NCBI GenBank assembly: GCA_964517495.1
Contig: CAZFER010000014.1
Location: 1 to 64,000, forward strand
Length of the DNA stretch: 64,000 bases
Source: CAZFER01 sp964517495
GTDB lineage: Bacteria; Hinthialibacterota; Hinthialibacteria; Hinthialibacterales; Hinthialibacteraceae
Reading direction: 5' to 3'
Part shown: positions 15,383 through 23,735 of the stretch, in pieces
How the letters are laid out: every line of letters starts with the position of its first letter
Position numbering within the stretch: position 1 is the first letter of the stretch
Position numbers and translations under genes: made by a program
Notes under the pieces: generated by a model
Told to the model about the DNA's origin: nothing
What the model saw: only the letters and a program-made list of their open reading frames with translations
Database searches by the model: none

Positions 15383-17968
15383 ATGAGGTTACGCTCGATA
15401 TTATTATTCGTTTTTTCACTCGCAATGATTTGTCCGTTCTCTTCAGCCGAGGTACAGTCACCAGAAAAAGTGCTCGGTTATCAAGTAGGTGCGGATTTCA
15501 AGCTGGCTCGCTGGGAAACAATCATCGATTATTTTGAGCATGTTGCACAACAAAGCGACCGGGTGATTGTGGAAGAAGTGGGACGCTCGACCGAAGACAA
15601 CCCCTATATCATGGCCACTATTTCCACACCCGAAACGATACAAAACCTGGATCATTATAAAGCCATTCAACGCAAATTATCTCATCCCAACGAAGCCGAT
15701 GAAAATGAGAAAAGCGAACTTTTGGAAGAAGCCAAATCGGTGGTGTTAGTTGCCTGTGCGCTTCATTCCAATGAAATTGGCTCATCACAAATGGCGATGG
15801 AATTGCTTTATGAACTGGCAACCGCTGAGGATAAGCGGACCATGGAAATCCTGAACAACGATATCATCCTGCTGGTGCCTTCCGCCAATCCTGATGGAAT
15901 CAATAAAATCATCGATTGGTATGAACGCAGCCTGGGCAAACCGTGGGAAGGGCAAGGCATGCCCTGGCTCTATCAAAAGTACTGCGGCCATGATGATAAC
16001 CGTGATTGGTTTATGATTTCCCAAAAAGAAACAGAGATTCTTACCGACGTGCTTTATCACGAATGGTATCCTTCCATCATCTATGATATCCACCAGATGG
16101 GTAATTCAGGTTGCCGTTTTTTTGTCCCGCCTTTTTTTGATCCAGTGAATCCCAACGTCGATCCCTTAATCCATGAATCCCTCAAAATAATAGGCGGACA
16201 TATGGCCACAGAGTTAAAAGCAAATGGAAAAGAAGGGGTGATTACCAACGCTATATACGATAACTGGTGGCATGGAGGTAATCGTACCACCCCTTACCGC
16301 CATAACATCGTGGGATTACTCTCCGAGGCCGCGAGTCCACGCATCGCGTCACCCATATTTCAACGCAAATCCGAATTAGGCGGCCACTCGCGGGGATTAC
16401 CTAAATATAGGCCCCAGGTTAATTTCACTGATCCATGGGAAGGGGGCTGGTGGCGTTTGCGTGATGTAGTGGAGTATGAGAAAATTGCTTGCTATGCGTT
16501 ATTTACGGTAGCGGCACGTTATCGTGATATGTTTAACCGCAATTACATGGCGCTGGGTGAAAAAGCGATTCGGCTTGGCCTAGAAGAACCGCCTTTTGCC
16601 TTTCTGGTTCCCCACTCACAGCGAGACCTTCCAACCGCCGTGCGCATGTTGCAGATTTTGCATAAAGGGGGAGTACAAATATCCATCGCGCGGGAATCGT
16701 TTACGGCTGATGAAGTTAGATATCCCTCGGGAACATACATCATTTACTGTGCTCAACCTTATCGAAACCATATTCGCGATCTACTCGAACCACAGGATTA
16801 TCCCGACCGTGAAACGTATCCCGGCGGACCGCCAGAGGCTCCATATGATGTGGCTGGTTGGACGCTCTCATATCAAATGGGTGTTAATGTTGTTCCTGTC
16901 AAGCGTCCATTTGAAACAGATTCAGTAATGCTTGATAAGGTTGAAGATCCATCCGGCGCCATCCTTGGTAGAAGCGGAAACCGTTATCTGAGTAAAAACC
17001 AGAGTACCAATGATTTTATCATGCTTAATCGGGCACTTGAGCAAAACATGCGCGTCTCGACTTTATTACAATCGTTTGAAACTATAGAAGCGGTTTATCC
17101 CAAAGGATCACTGATTTACTTCCCCGATCCAGGCCAAGAGGCAAATGTGGAACGTATGGCGCTTGAATTGGGAATAAATATTGAACGCGTTTCGACAACC
17201 TCTAAATTGAGTTTTTCTTCTCCCATCCAAAAGCCGCGTTTGGGGCTATATCAACCCTGGACCGCGAGTATGGATGAAGGGTGGACTCGCTTTGTGTTGG
17301 AACAATTTGAGTTCGATTATCGCTCGATACATAACGCGCAAATTCGAGCAGGGAATTTGAAGGATCGGCTCGATGTATTGATCCTTCCAGACCTTGGTTC
17401 CAGCACTATTATTAATGGACGCGCTCCATCCACGACCGCACCTGAATATGTGGGGGGTATTGGTGAAGAAGGAATCGCCAACCTGCAAGAGTTTGTCGCT
17501 GAGGGAGGCCGATTGCTTTGCCTTGATAGTTCAAGCATGTTTGCGATCAGCTATTTCGATTTGCCAGTTAAAAATGGATTGAGTGGCTTGAATCGTCAGA
17601 AATTTTACTGTCCCGGTTCTATTTTAAGGATTAATCTTGATAATACTCATCCCATTGCGTATGGGATGAACCATCATACCGCCGCTTATTTTGCTCATTC
17701 TTACGCTTTTGAAATAGAAAGCAAAAAACACGATCAATTTGCTGAAACTCCGGCGGCGGGAAATCCAAAAATGGTTGCCAAGTATGATAAGACCATTACC
17801 TTGATGAGTGGTTTTCTGCATGGCGGGGACAACCTTCATGACAAAGGCTCAATCGTAACCGTTCCCTATGGTAAAGGCGAGATTGTGCTGTACGGTTTTC
17901 GGGTTCAGCATCGTGCTCAACCTCATGGAACTTTTCGTTTATTGTTTAACGGAGTGTATTTTGAATAA
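15383..17968 (+). CDS. secreted M14-family zinc carboxypeptidase-like protein
   Basis: An 861-residue protein with a Sec signal (about 1-22). The M14 metallopeptidase domain (about 40-380) has zinc ligands in ALHSNEIGSS (His128, Glu131) and DIHQMG (His237), the PSANPDG substrate loop near 167-172, and a plausible catalytic Glu in LLSEAAS. The second half resembles the accessory domains of large M14 proteins: about 415-600 is a mixed alpha/beta stretch, and 600-860 looks like a class I glutamine-amidotransferase-like fold (LQEFVAEGGRLLCLDSSS, YGKGEIVLYGF). It probably hydrolyses peptides outside the cytoplasm. GGAGG precedes the ATG. A DinB-type gene follows after 13 bases, suggesting an operon. 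Confidence 0.85.
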   Translation: MRLRSILLFVFSLAMICPFSSAEVQSPEKVLGYQVGADFKLARWETIIDYFEHVAQQSDRVIVEEVGRSTEDNPYIMATISTPETIQNLDHYKAIQRKLSHPNEADENEKSELLEEAKSVVLVACALHSNEIGSSQMAMELLYELATAEDKRTMEILNNDIILLVPSANPDGINKIIDWYERSLGKPWEGQGMPWLYQKYCGHDDNRDWFMISQKETEILTDVLYHEWYPSIIYDIHQMGNSGCRFFVPPFFDPVNPNVDPLIHESLKIIGGHMATELKANGKEGVITNAIYDNWWHGGNRTTPYRHNIVGLLSEAASPRIASPIFQRKSELGGHSRGLPKYRPQVNFTDPWEGGWWRLRDVVEYEKIACYALFTVAARYRDMFNRNYMALGEKAIRLGLEEPPFAFLVPHSQRDLPTAVRMLQILHKGGVQISIARESFTADEVRYPSGTYIIYCAQPYRNHIRDLLEPQDYPDRETYPGGPPEAPYDVAGWTLSYQMGVNVVPVKRPFETDSVMLDKVEDPSGAILGRSGNRYLSKNQSTNDFIMLNRALEQNMRVSTLLQSFETIEAVYPKGSLIYFPDPGQEANVERMALELGINIERVSTTSKLSFSSPIQKPRLGLYQPWTASMDEGWTRFVLEQFEFDYRSIHNAQIRAGNLKDRLDVLILPDLGSSTIINGRAPSTTAPEYVGGIGEEGIANLQEFVAEGGRLLCLDSSSMFAISYFDLPVKNGLSGLNRQKFYCPGSILRINLDNTHPIAYGMNHHTAAYFAHSYAFEIESKKHDQFAETPAAGNPKMVAKYDKTITLMSGFLHGGDNLHDKGSIVTVPYGKGEIVLYGFRVQHRAQPHGTFRLLFNGVYFE

Positions 17969-17981
17969 TGAAAGGAACTAA

Positions 17982-18515
17982 ATGGACGACGTACGTTTCC
18001 CCATCGGAGAATTTGAACAGAAGTTTGTTATTACAGAAGCCCATTTGAAAGACTGGACCGATAATCTGGTCTCTCAGCCGGTCCGCTATCGCCATCTTGT
18101 TGCTCCGCTCAGCATGGAGCAACTCAATACACCTTACCGGCCGGGCGGTTGGACACTGCGTCAACTGGTGCACCATATGGGTGACAGCCATATGAATTGC
18201 ATGTTGCGCATTAAATGGGCATTGACCGAAAACAAACCTACCATCAAACCGTTTGATCAGGATGGCTTTGCCAATCTATCCGATTACCGTGAAGTGCCAA
18301 TTGATGAAGAACTTCGCTTTATCGAAAGCCTTTGCCGAAGATGGGTGGTCTTGTTGCGTTCATTAAGCATGGAGGATATGAAACGTGAGTTTATCCATCC
18401 AGAACGAGGTGTGCTGGATGTTGGCACCATGATTGGCTTCAGCGCCTGGCATGGAGAGCATCACCTGGCTCAGATCTATAACACCTGTCAACAAAAGGGG
18501 TGGATTCAAGACTGA
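17982..18515 (+). CDS. DinB/YfiT-type metal-dependent hydrolase
   Basis: A 177-residue four-helix-bundle protein. Metal-ligand histidines appear in LRQLVHHMGDSHMN and AWHGEHHLAQI, as in YfiT (metal-dependent hydrolase, DinB superfamily). PYRPGGWTLRQLVHH is a strong YfiT signature. Family members act in thiol transfer or hydrolysis (bacillithiol-type S-transferases); the substrate here is unknown. The start has GAAAGGA nearby and lies 13 bases after the M14 peptidase, so the two are probably co-transcribed. Confidence 0.9.
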   Translation: MDDVRFPIGEFEQKFVITEAHLKDWTDNLVSQPVRYRHLVAPLSMEQLNTPYRPGGWTLRQLVHHMGDSHMNCMLRIKWALTENKPTIKPFDQDGFANLSDYREVPIDEELRFIESLCRRWVVLLRSLSMEDMKREFIHPERGVLDVGTMIGFSAWHGEHHLAQIYNTCQQKGWIQD

Positions 18516-18597
18516 TGGTATTATTACTCTATCAATTAGCCCATGAAACGAAAACATCGGATTCAAAAGAATAAGATATTCATATGGAATACACAGT

Positions 18598-20115
18598 GTG
18601 GAACGATTAAATAAACTAAATCTTACAGCATATAATCACAAGCAACGAGATTTAATTATCGGCCCGTTACAGGATTTTCCTGAACGGGCCATTCAATTTG
18701 GTGAAGGAAATTTTTTGCGCGCTTTTGTTGATTGGATGATTGATACATTGAATCGAAGAGGATTGTTCAATGGCAAGGTCGTGGTTGTTCAACCCATAGA
18801 AGAGGGAATGATTGACCAGATCAATGAGCAGGATGGTCTTTACAGCGTGTTGCTTCGCGGTATCGAAGATGATAAGACTGTAGAAAGGCGACACCTCATT
18901 ACCTCGGTCAGCCGGGGGATTCATCCATACCATAATTGGGATTCGGTATTGCAATGTGCTCATAATCCTGATCTTCGTTTTATCTTTTCAAATACTACAG
19001 AAGCGGGGATTGCTTATCGAAAAGAAGACTATTTACCACAGCAATGTCCACGATCCTTTCCGGCAAAAGTAGCGGCATTTCTTTATGAACGCTTTCGATA
19101 TTTCAATGGCGATCCTGAACAAGGGATGATTATCATTCCATGTGAACTGATTGATAAAAACGGCCAGACATTACGATCAATTGTTTTAAGATTGTGCGAT
19201 GAGTGGCAATTGGGTGAAGCGTTCAAACATTGGCTTGAAGCCTATTGCTATTTTTTCAATACCTTGGTTGATCGGATTGTTCCCGGTTATCCTCAGGATG
19301 AAGATCATACGATCTTTAATGAGCTTGGTTATATCGATCGTTTACTTACTACAGCTGAAATTTTTCACCTTTGGGTTATTGAAGGTTCTTCGCAATTGGA
19401 ATATGAACTGCCATTGCAAAAAGCGGGGTTGAATGTCATTTGGACCGATGATTTAACACCTTATCGAACGCTTAAAGTCCGCATCCTCAACGGCGCCCAT
19501 ACCAGCAGTGTCTTAGCGGCCTATCTGTGTGGATTAAACACGGTGGGGGAAATGATGGATGACAAGGTATTTAATCACTATCTCCATCATGTTGTCTTCC
19601 ATGAAATTCTTCCTTCATTCCACCATGATGAAGCAGAAAAGCAAGCCTATGCCCAATCCGTTATGGAACGCTTTCGTAATCCGTTTATTCAACATTCCCT
19701 CTTATCAATTTCATTGAATTCCATCAGTAAATGGAAAGTGCGTGTGCTGCCGTCATTACTTGATTATGTTCATAACTACAAGAAGATTCCAAATGGCCTT
19801 GCCTTTTCGCTGGCGGCGTTAATATGCTTTTATCGCTGTAAAATGTTTTCTCAGGATGAATTTTATGGTTTTCGAGACAGGCAGTGGTATCCCATTCGAG
19901 ATCATCCCCAATGGATTCGATTCTTCCAGCAGCAGTGGGACCGATTTGATAAAGAACATGATGTGGAACTATTTGTGACCAGCATTTTATCAGAAAAAGA
20001 GATTTGGGAGCAAGATATGCCTGCCATTCCTTTTTTATGTGAAAGTGTAAAACACGATATTGAAACTATATTGCAACATGGTATGGCTACATCCATAAAA
20101 ATTCATTTTCAATAA
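18598..20115 (+). CDS. uxaB: tagaturonate reductase (altronate oxidoreductase)
   Basis: A 505-residue member of the long-chain mannitol dehydrogenase family. It reduces D-tagaturonate to D-altronate with NADH in galacturonate catabolism. The N-terminal nucleotide-binding site is IQFGEGNFLRAF (about 32-43), and the C-terminal domain has the family KVRILNGAHTS signature (Lys and His catalytic, about residue 297). The pattern FIFSNTTEAGI is typical of UxaB. The start is GTG with no strong ribosome-binding site, so a neighbouring start is possible. A pectin-degrading polygalacturonase (GH28) is at 43 kb, which would supply galacturonate. Confidence 0.85.
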   Translation: MERLNKLNLTAYNHKQRDLIIGPLQDFPERAIQFGEGNFLRAFVDWMIDTLNRRGLFNGKVVVVQPIEEGMIDQINEQDGLYSVLLRGIEDDKTVERRHLITSVSRGIHPYHNWDSVLQCAHNPDLRFIFSNTTEAGIAYRKEDYLPQQCPRSFPAKVAAFLYERFRYFNGDPEQGMIIIPCELIDKNGQTLRSIVLRLCDEWQLGEAFKHWLEAYCYFFNTLVDRIVPGYPQDEDHTIFNELGYIDRLLTTAEIFHLWVIEGSSQLEYELPLQKAGLNVIWTDDLTPYRTLKVRILNGAHTSSVLAAYLCGLNTVGEMMDDKVFNHYLHHVVFHEILPSFHHDEAEKQAYAQSVMERFRNPFIQHSLLSISLNSISKWKVRVLPSLLDYVHNYKKIPNGLAFSLAALICFYRCKMFSQDEFYGFRDRQWYPIRDHPQWIRFFQQQWDRFDKEHDVELFVTSILSEKEIWEQDMPAIPFLCESVKHDIETILQHGMATSIKIHFQ

Positions 20116-20181
20116 TTTTTAGCTAACTTATACGGCATAAGGAGTGGGAAGGGAGTGAAAAATTATAATTGGCCCCACTAT

Positions 20182-20212
20182 TCCTCCCCCAATCTTGGGG
20201 AATAGTACTCCG
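20182..20212. terminator. hairpin after uxaB
   Basis: CTATTCC-TC-CCCC pairs with GGGG-AATAG around a 6-base loop with a bulge. It lies about 65 bases after the uxaB stop and before the propeller glycosidase; no T tract, so an attenuator or repeat remnant is possible. Confidence 0.35.
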
Positions 20213-20287
20213 CATGGCTGATATCTACATATTTAAAATTATGTTAAATACTGTTACAGAAAAACAAAGCGGCAGGAGGGAAATTCG

Positions 20288-21370
20288 ATGAAACACCAAC
20301 TTTTCAATCCATTTTTATATTTCATGATTTATATGTCATGTTTTTCATTTTGTTTGGCTACCACTTCCGAAGAGGTTATTCCGGCGAAAACGACTGGAAA
20401 AAAGGTGGATGCCCAAACCATGCAACGCATTTATGAGGAAGTGAAAACGCCTTACAAATATGGAATTGTTTTACAAGAAGAAGGTCAGAAAGTTGATTGC
20501 CCCAGTATCTATCGTTATAACAAAAAATGGTACATGACCTATATTGCCTTTGATGGTACCGGTTATCAAACTTACCTGGCGGAAAGTGCGGATCTTTTGC
20601 ATTGGAACAAATTGGGCAGGCTCCTCTCTTTCACAAACAAAGGCTGGGATGCTTTGCAAAAGGCTGGTTATATCGCTTTGCAGGATTATACCTGGGGTGG
20701 TTCTTATACGATTGAATCATATGATGGCAAATATTGGATGTCTTATATCGGCGGAGCATTAAAGGGGTATGAAAGCGATCCACTGTCGATTGGCATGGCC
20801 TGGTCAAAAACGTTAGGCAAAGCCTTGGAATGGAACCGGTTCGACAAACCGGTTTTGAATGGCCAACAACCTGATGCCCGTAAGTGGGAGACACTTACCC
20901 TCTATAAAAGCAACGTTATTCATGATAAAAACAAATCACTCGATTATCCATTTGTTTTGTTTTACAATTCAAAACCAAAGGGAGGGCATGAACGCATCGG
21001 TATGGCGGTGTCGAATAATATGGTAGATTGGTATCGCTATGGTTTCGATCCGGTGATAGATCATGGCGAAGGGATTTCAGGGGATCCTCAAATCACTCGC
21101 ATTGATGATGTGTGGGTCATGTTTTATTTTGGAGCGTTTTGGAGGCCAAAAGCCTTCGATACATTTGCCTGTTCATATGATCTGGTACATTGGACCACCT
21201 GGGAAGGCCCCGACCTGATTAAGCCTTCGGAATCATGGGATTCGACATTTGCCCATAAACCCTGGGTCATAAAACACAACGGGATTGTCTACCATTTTTA
21301 TTGCGCGGTGGGAGATCAAAGCCGAGTGATTGCGTTGGCAACATCAAAGGATCTTAAACATACAAATTAA
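20288..21370 (+). CDS. secreted five-bladed beta-propeller glycosidase-like protein
   Basis: A 360-residue protein with a signal peptide (about 1-24). Repeated blades of the GH43/GH32-type propeller are visible: DCPSIYRYNKKWYMTYIAFDG, WGGSYTIESYDGKYWMSYIGG, DYPFVLFYNSKPKGGHERIGMAVS, SGDPQITRIDDVWVMFYFG and HKPWVIKHNGIVYHFYCAVG, each with an Asp or Trp start and SxDLxHW elements (SADLLHW, SYDLVHW, SKDLKH). Catalytic acids probably include Asp of DCPS and SGDP, but the exact family (GH43 or a relative) is not certain. The GH51 gene begins 22 bases later, suggesting joint action on arabinose-containing glycans. Confidence 0.75.
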   Translation: MKHQLFNPFLYFMIYMSCFSFCLATTSEEVIPAKTTGKKVDAQTMQRIYEEVKTPYKYGIVLQEEGQKVDCPSIYRYNKKWYMTYIAFDGTGYQTYLAESADLLHWNKLGRLLSFTNKGWDALQKAGYIALQDYTWGGSYTIESYDGKYWMSYIGGALKGYESDPLSIGMAWSKTLGKALEWNRFDKPVLNGQQPDARKWETLTLYKSNVIHDKNKSLDYPFVLFYNSKPKGGHERIGMAVSNNMVDWYRYGFDPVIDHGEGISGDPQITRIDDVWVMFYFGAFWRPKAFDTFACSYDLVHWTTWEGPDLIKPSESWDSTFAHKPWVIKHNGIVYHFYCAVGDQSRVIALATSKDLKHTN

Positions 21371-21392
21371 AAAGAAGAAAGGATGTATTAAC

Positions 21393-22940
21393 ATGAGAGC
21401 CTTTATTCTGGTTTCAGTATTTTTTTATTTAACGATGGCAATTAGCACTGTCGATACATTAGCGAATGATAATACCCTTATTCTCAGTGCTGATATCGAA
21501 GAAGGCTTTATCAATAAAAACATCTATGGCCATTTTGCCGAACATTTAGGGCGTTGTTTTTATGGTGGATTTTGGGTGGGTGAAGATAGCGACATTCCCA
21601 ACATCCGAGGCATTCGAACGGATATTGTCGAAGCCTTGAAAAAAATCGAGATCCCCGTTTTGCGCTGGCCCGGTGGCTGCTTCGCTGATGAATATCATTG
21701 GAAGGATGGTGTTGGACCAAACGAGGAACGCCCCAAGATGGTGAATACCCATTGGGGTATGGTCACAGAAAACAATCACTTTGGCACCCATGAGTTTATG
21801 GATTTGTGTGAGCAATTGGATTGTGAACCCTATATTTGTGGAAACGTAGGCAGTGGCTCAGTGCGTGAAATGCAGGAGTGGGTGGAATATATGACTTTCG
21901 ACGGTGATACCCCCATGGCCGAATGGCGGCGTGAGAACGGCAAGGAAGATCCCTGGAAAGTCAAATTCTGGGGTGTGGGAAACGAAAGTTGGGGCTGTGG
22001 TGGCAACATGACACCAGAATATTACGCCGACCTCTATTTGCGTTATTCAACTTATTTGCGAAATTTCTCAGGAAATCAGCTGTTTAAAATTGCCTGCGGT
22101 TCATATGGACACCGTTATAATTGGACCAAAGTATTGATGGAAAAAGCCCGGCGCCATATGAATGGCCTAAGCCTGCATTACTATTGCGGTACCGGTAACG
22201 ATAGCCGCTCGGCAACCGAGTTTGAAGAAGACGACTGGTTCGCTCAGATCGAACGAGCATTGGAAATTGATGAGATTCTCGAAGCCCATTCCACCATTAT
22301 GGATCAATATGACCCGGAACGTCGAGTCGGGTTAATTGTCGATGAATGGGGAGCCTGGCATCAGGTGGAACCAGGTACCAATCCAGGTTTCCTCTATCAG
22401 CAAAATTCATTACGCGATGCCCTGGTCGCTGGCTTAACGCTCAATATTTTCAATCACCATTGCCATCGTGTGGAGATGGCTAACATTGCCCAAACCGTTA
22501 ATGTCCTGCAAGCCATGATCCTGACCCAGGACGAAAAAATGACGGTAACACCCACCTACCATGTGTTTGAGATGTTTAAGGATCATCAGGATGCCACCCT
22601 ACTTCACACAGAATTACAATGTGGTGAATACCGGTTCAGGAACGATGACATTCCAGCCATGAATGTTTCCGCTTCACGGGATGAAAACGGTGTGGTTCAC
22701 CTGACCCTTTGCCACTTTGATCCAAATCAGTCAGCTGAACTTGAATGCCTTGTGCGTGGACTGGATGTAAAAAAAGTTAGTGGACGTGCACTGACCGCAG
22801 AATCCATCACCGCTCATAATACATTTGATCAACCGGAAAATGTTAAACCCATTCCCTTTGATGATTTTGAACTTGACGACGATACGTTAACCATCCAAGT
22901 TCCTGCCAAGTCCGTTTTAGTTCTTACACTTGAATCCTAA
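21393..22940 (+). CDS. alpha-L-arabinofuranosidase, GH51, secreted
   Basis: A 515-residue retaining arabinofuranosidase that releases terminal L-arabinofuranose from arabinan or arabinoxylan. A signal peptide covers about residues 1-24. The barrel holds RWPGGCFADEYHW (about 91-103), the acid/base Glu in GVGNESWGCGG (Glu198), and the nucleophile Glu in IVDEWGAWH (near 315). A C-terminal beta-sandwich follows. The start at 21393 after AGAAAGGA is chosen over an ORF extension from 21330 that overlaps the upstream gene and lacks a signal. Export of a GH51 is less common than cytoplasmic location but seen in Bacteroidetes-like degraders. A GH140-like relic follows. Confidence 0.92.
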   Translation: MRAFILVSVFFYLTMAISTVDTLANDNTLILSADIEEGFINKNIYGHFAEHLGRCFYGGFWVGEDSDIPNIRGIRTDIVEALKKIEIPVLRWPGGCFADEYHWKDGVGPNEERPKMVNTHWGMVTENNHFGTHEFMDLCEQLDCEPYICGNVGSGSVREMQEWVEYMTFDGDTPMAEWRRENGKEDPWKVKFWGVGNESWGCGGNMTPEYYADLYLRYSTYLRNFSGNQLFKIACGSYGHRYNWTKVLMEKARRHMNGLSLHYYCGTGNDSRSATEFEEDDWFAQIERALEIDEILEAHSTIMDQYDPERRVGLIVDEWGAWHQVEPGTNPGFLYQQNSLRDALVAGLTLNIFNHHCHRVEMANIAQTVNVLQAMILTQDEKMTVTPTYHVFEMFKDHQDATLLHTELQCGEYRFRNDDIPAMNVSASRDENGVVHLTLCHFDPNQSAELECLVRGLDVKKVSGRALTAESITAHNTFDQPENVKPIPFDDFELDDDTLTIQVPAKSVLVLTLES

Positions 22941-23018
22941 GAAAGGAAACAATGTGGGATGTTTATAACAAACTACACCAAGACTATTCATCGTATAAAC
23001 TTCATTCCATCATGATTT

Positions 23019-23581
23019 GTGCATATTGTTTGTATTGGAATGATGCTTTTATTAAGTTCACTCACCTTTGCCCAGGTGAGTGGTGGTTTACAAGTAACTG
23101 AGAATCAGCGTTATTTGGAATATGGGGATGGCATACCATTCTTCTACCTGGGCGATACCGCCTGGGAGTTATTCCACCGCGTGAATCGTGAAGAGGCTGA
23201 TTGGATCATCCCGGGGCCTTTCAGATGACATATCTTCGCCGTCTGTTTGAAGCTTATCCATTTCACACTTTGGAACCGGATGAATCGTTTCTTGTTGATG
23301 CACCTGAATCCGGTGGAGAAAGAGGACGCGGTATCCGAGCGCAAAACAAAACATATGCCTTTGTTTACACCCCTTATGGCAAGCCATTCACAGTAGACAA
23401 AAGCATTATCCAAGGCGAGCGAGTCAGAGAAATTTGGTTTGATCCACGTTATGGCGTGTCCCATCATATTCATACATCCGACAACGTGGGATTCCAAACC
23501 TACACACCTCCCACATCAGGAAGAGGTATTGACTGGGTGCTTATTTTGGATGATGCGGGCAAGAATTATGATGCTCCGTAG
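23019..23581 (+). pseudogene. GH140-like (DUF4038) glycosidase with large internal deletion
   Basis: The first part encodes a signal peptide and the N-terminal strand region of DUF4038/GH140 proteins (LQVTENQRYLEYGDGIPFF, then YLGDTAWELFHRVNREEADW). It is joined out of frame, at about 23195-23205, to the C-terminal part of the same family (DHPGAFQMTYLRRLFEAYPF, YAFVYTPYGKPFTVD, and the end PTSGRGIDWVLILDD) that runs to 23581. The catalytic barrel of roughly 270-300 residues between these parts is missing. GH140 enzymes are apiosidases acting on rhamnogalacturonan II, in keeping with the pectin theme. The N-terminal frame stops at 23228. No functional protein is expected. Confidence 0.8.
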
Positions 23582-23633
23582 AATGCAACATAGGGTAAAA
23601 CCATTTGTTTTTGTGATATAAGAATAAAAAAGA

Positions 23634-23670
23634 GGGGAAACATAGGAAGGGAGGCTCCTTTTGTTTCCCC
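23634..23670 (-). terminator. terminator for the chemoreceptor gene (and GH140 relic)
   Basis: GGGGAAACA at 23634-23642 pairs with TGTTTCCCC at 23662-23670, with an extra AGGA/TCCT pair inside. On the minus strand it is followed by CTCTTTTTTATT, a proper U tract. Confidence 0.8.
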
Positions 23671-23735
23671 GTACAAAAATCGCTTCATTGAGGTAGAGGT
23701 TTAATCAGGAGAAAGTGATCATTGTTTCATGTTTA

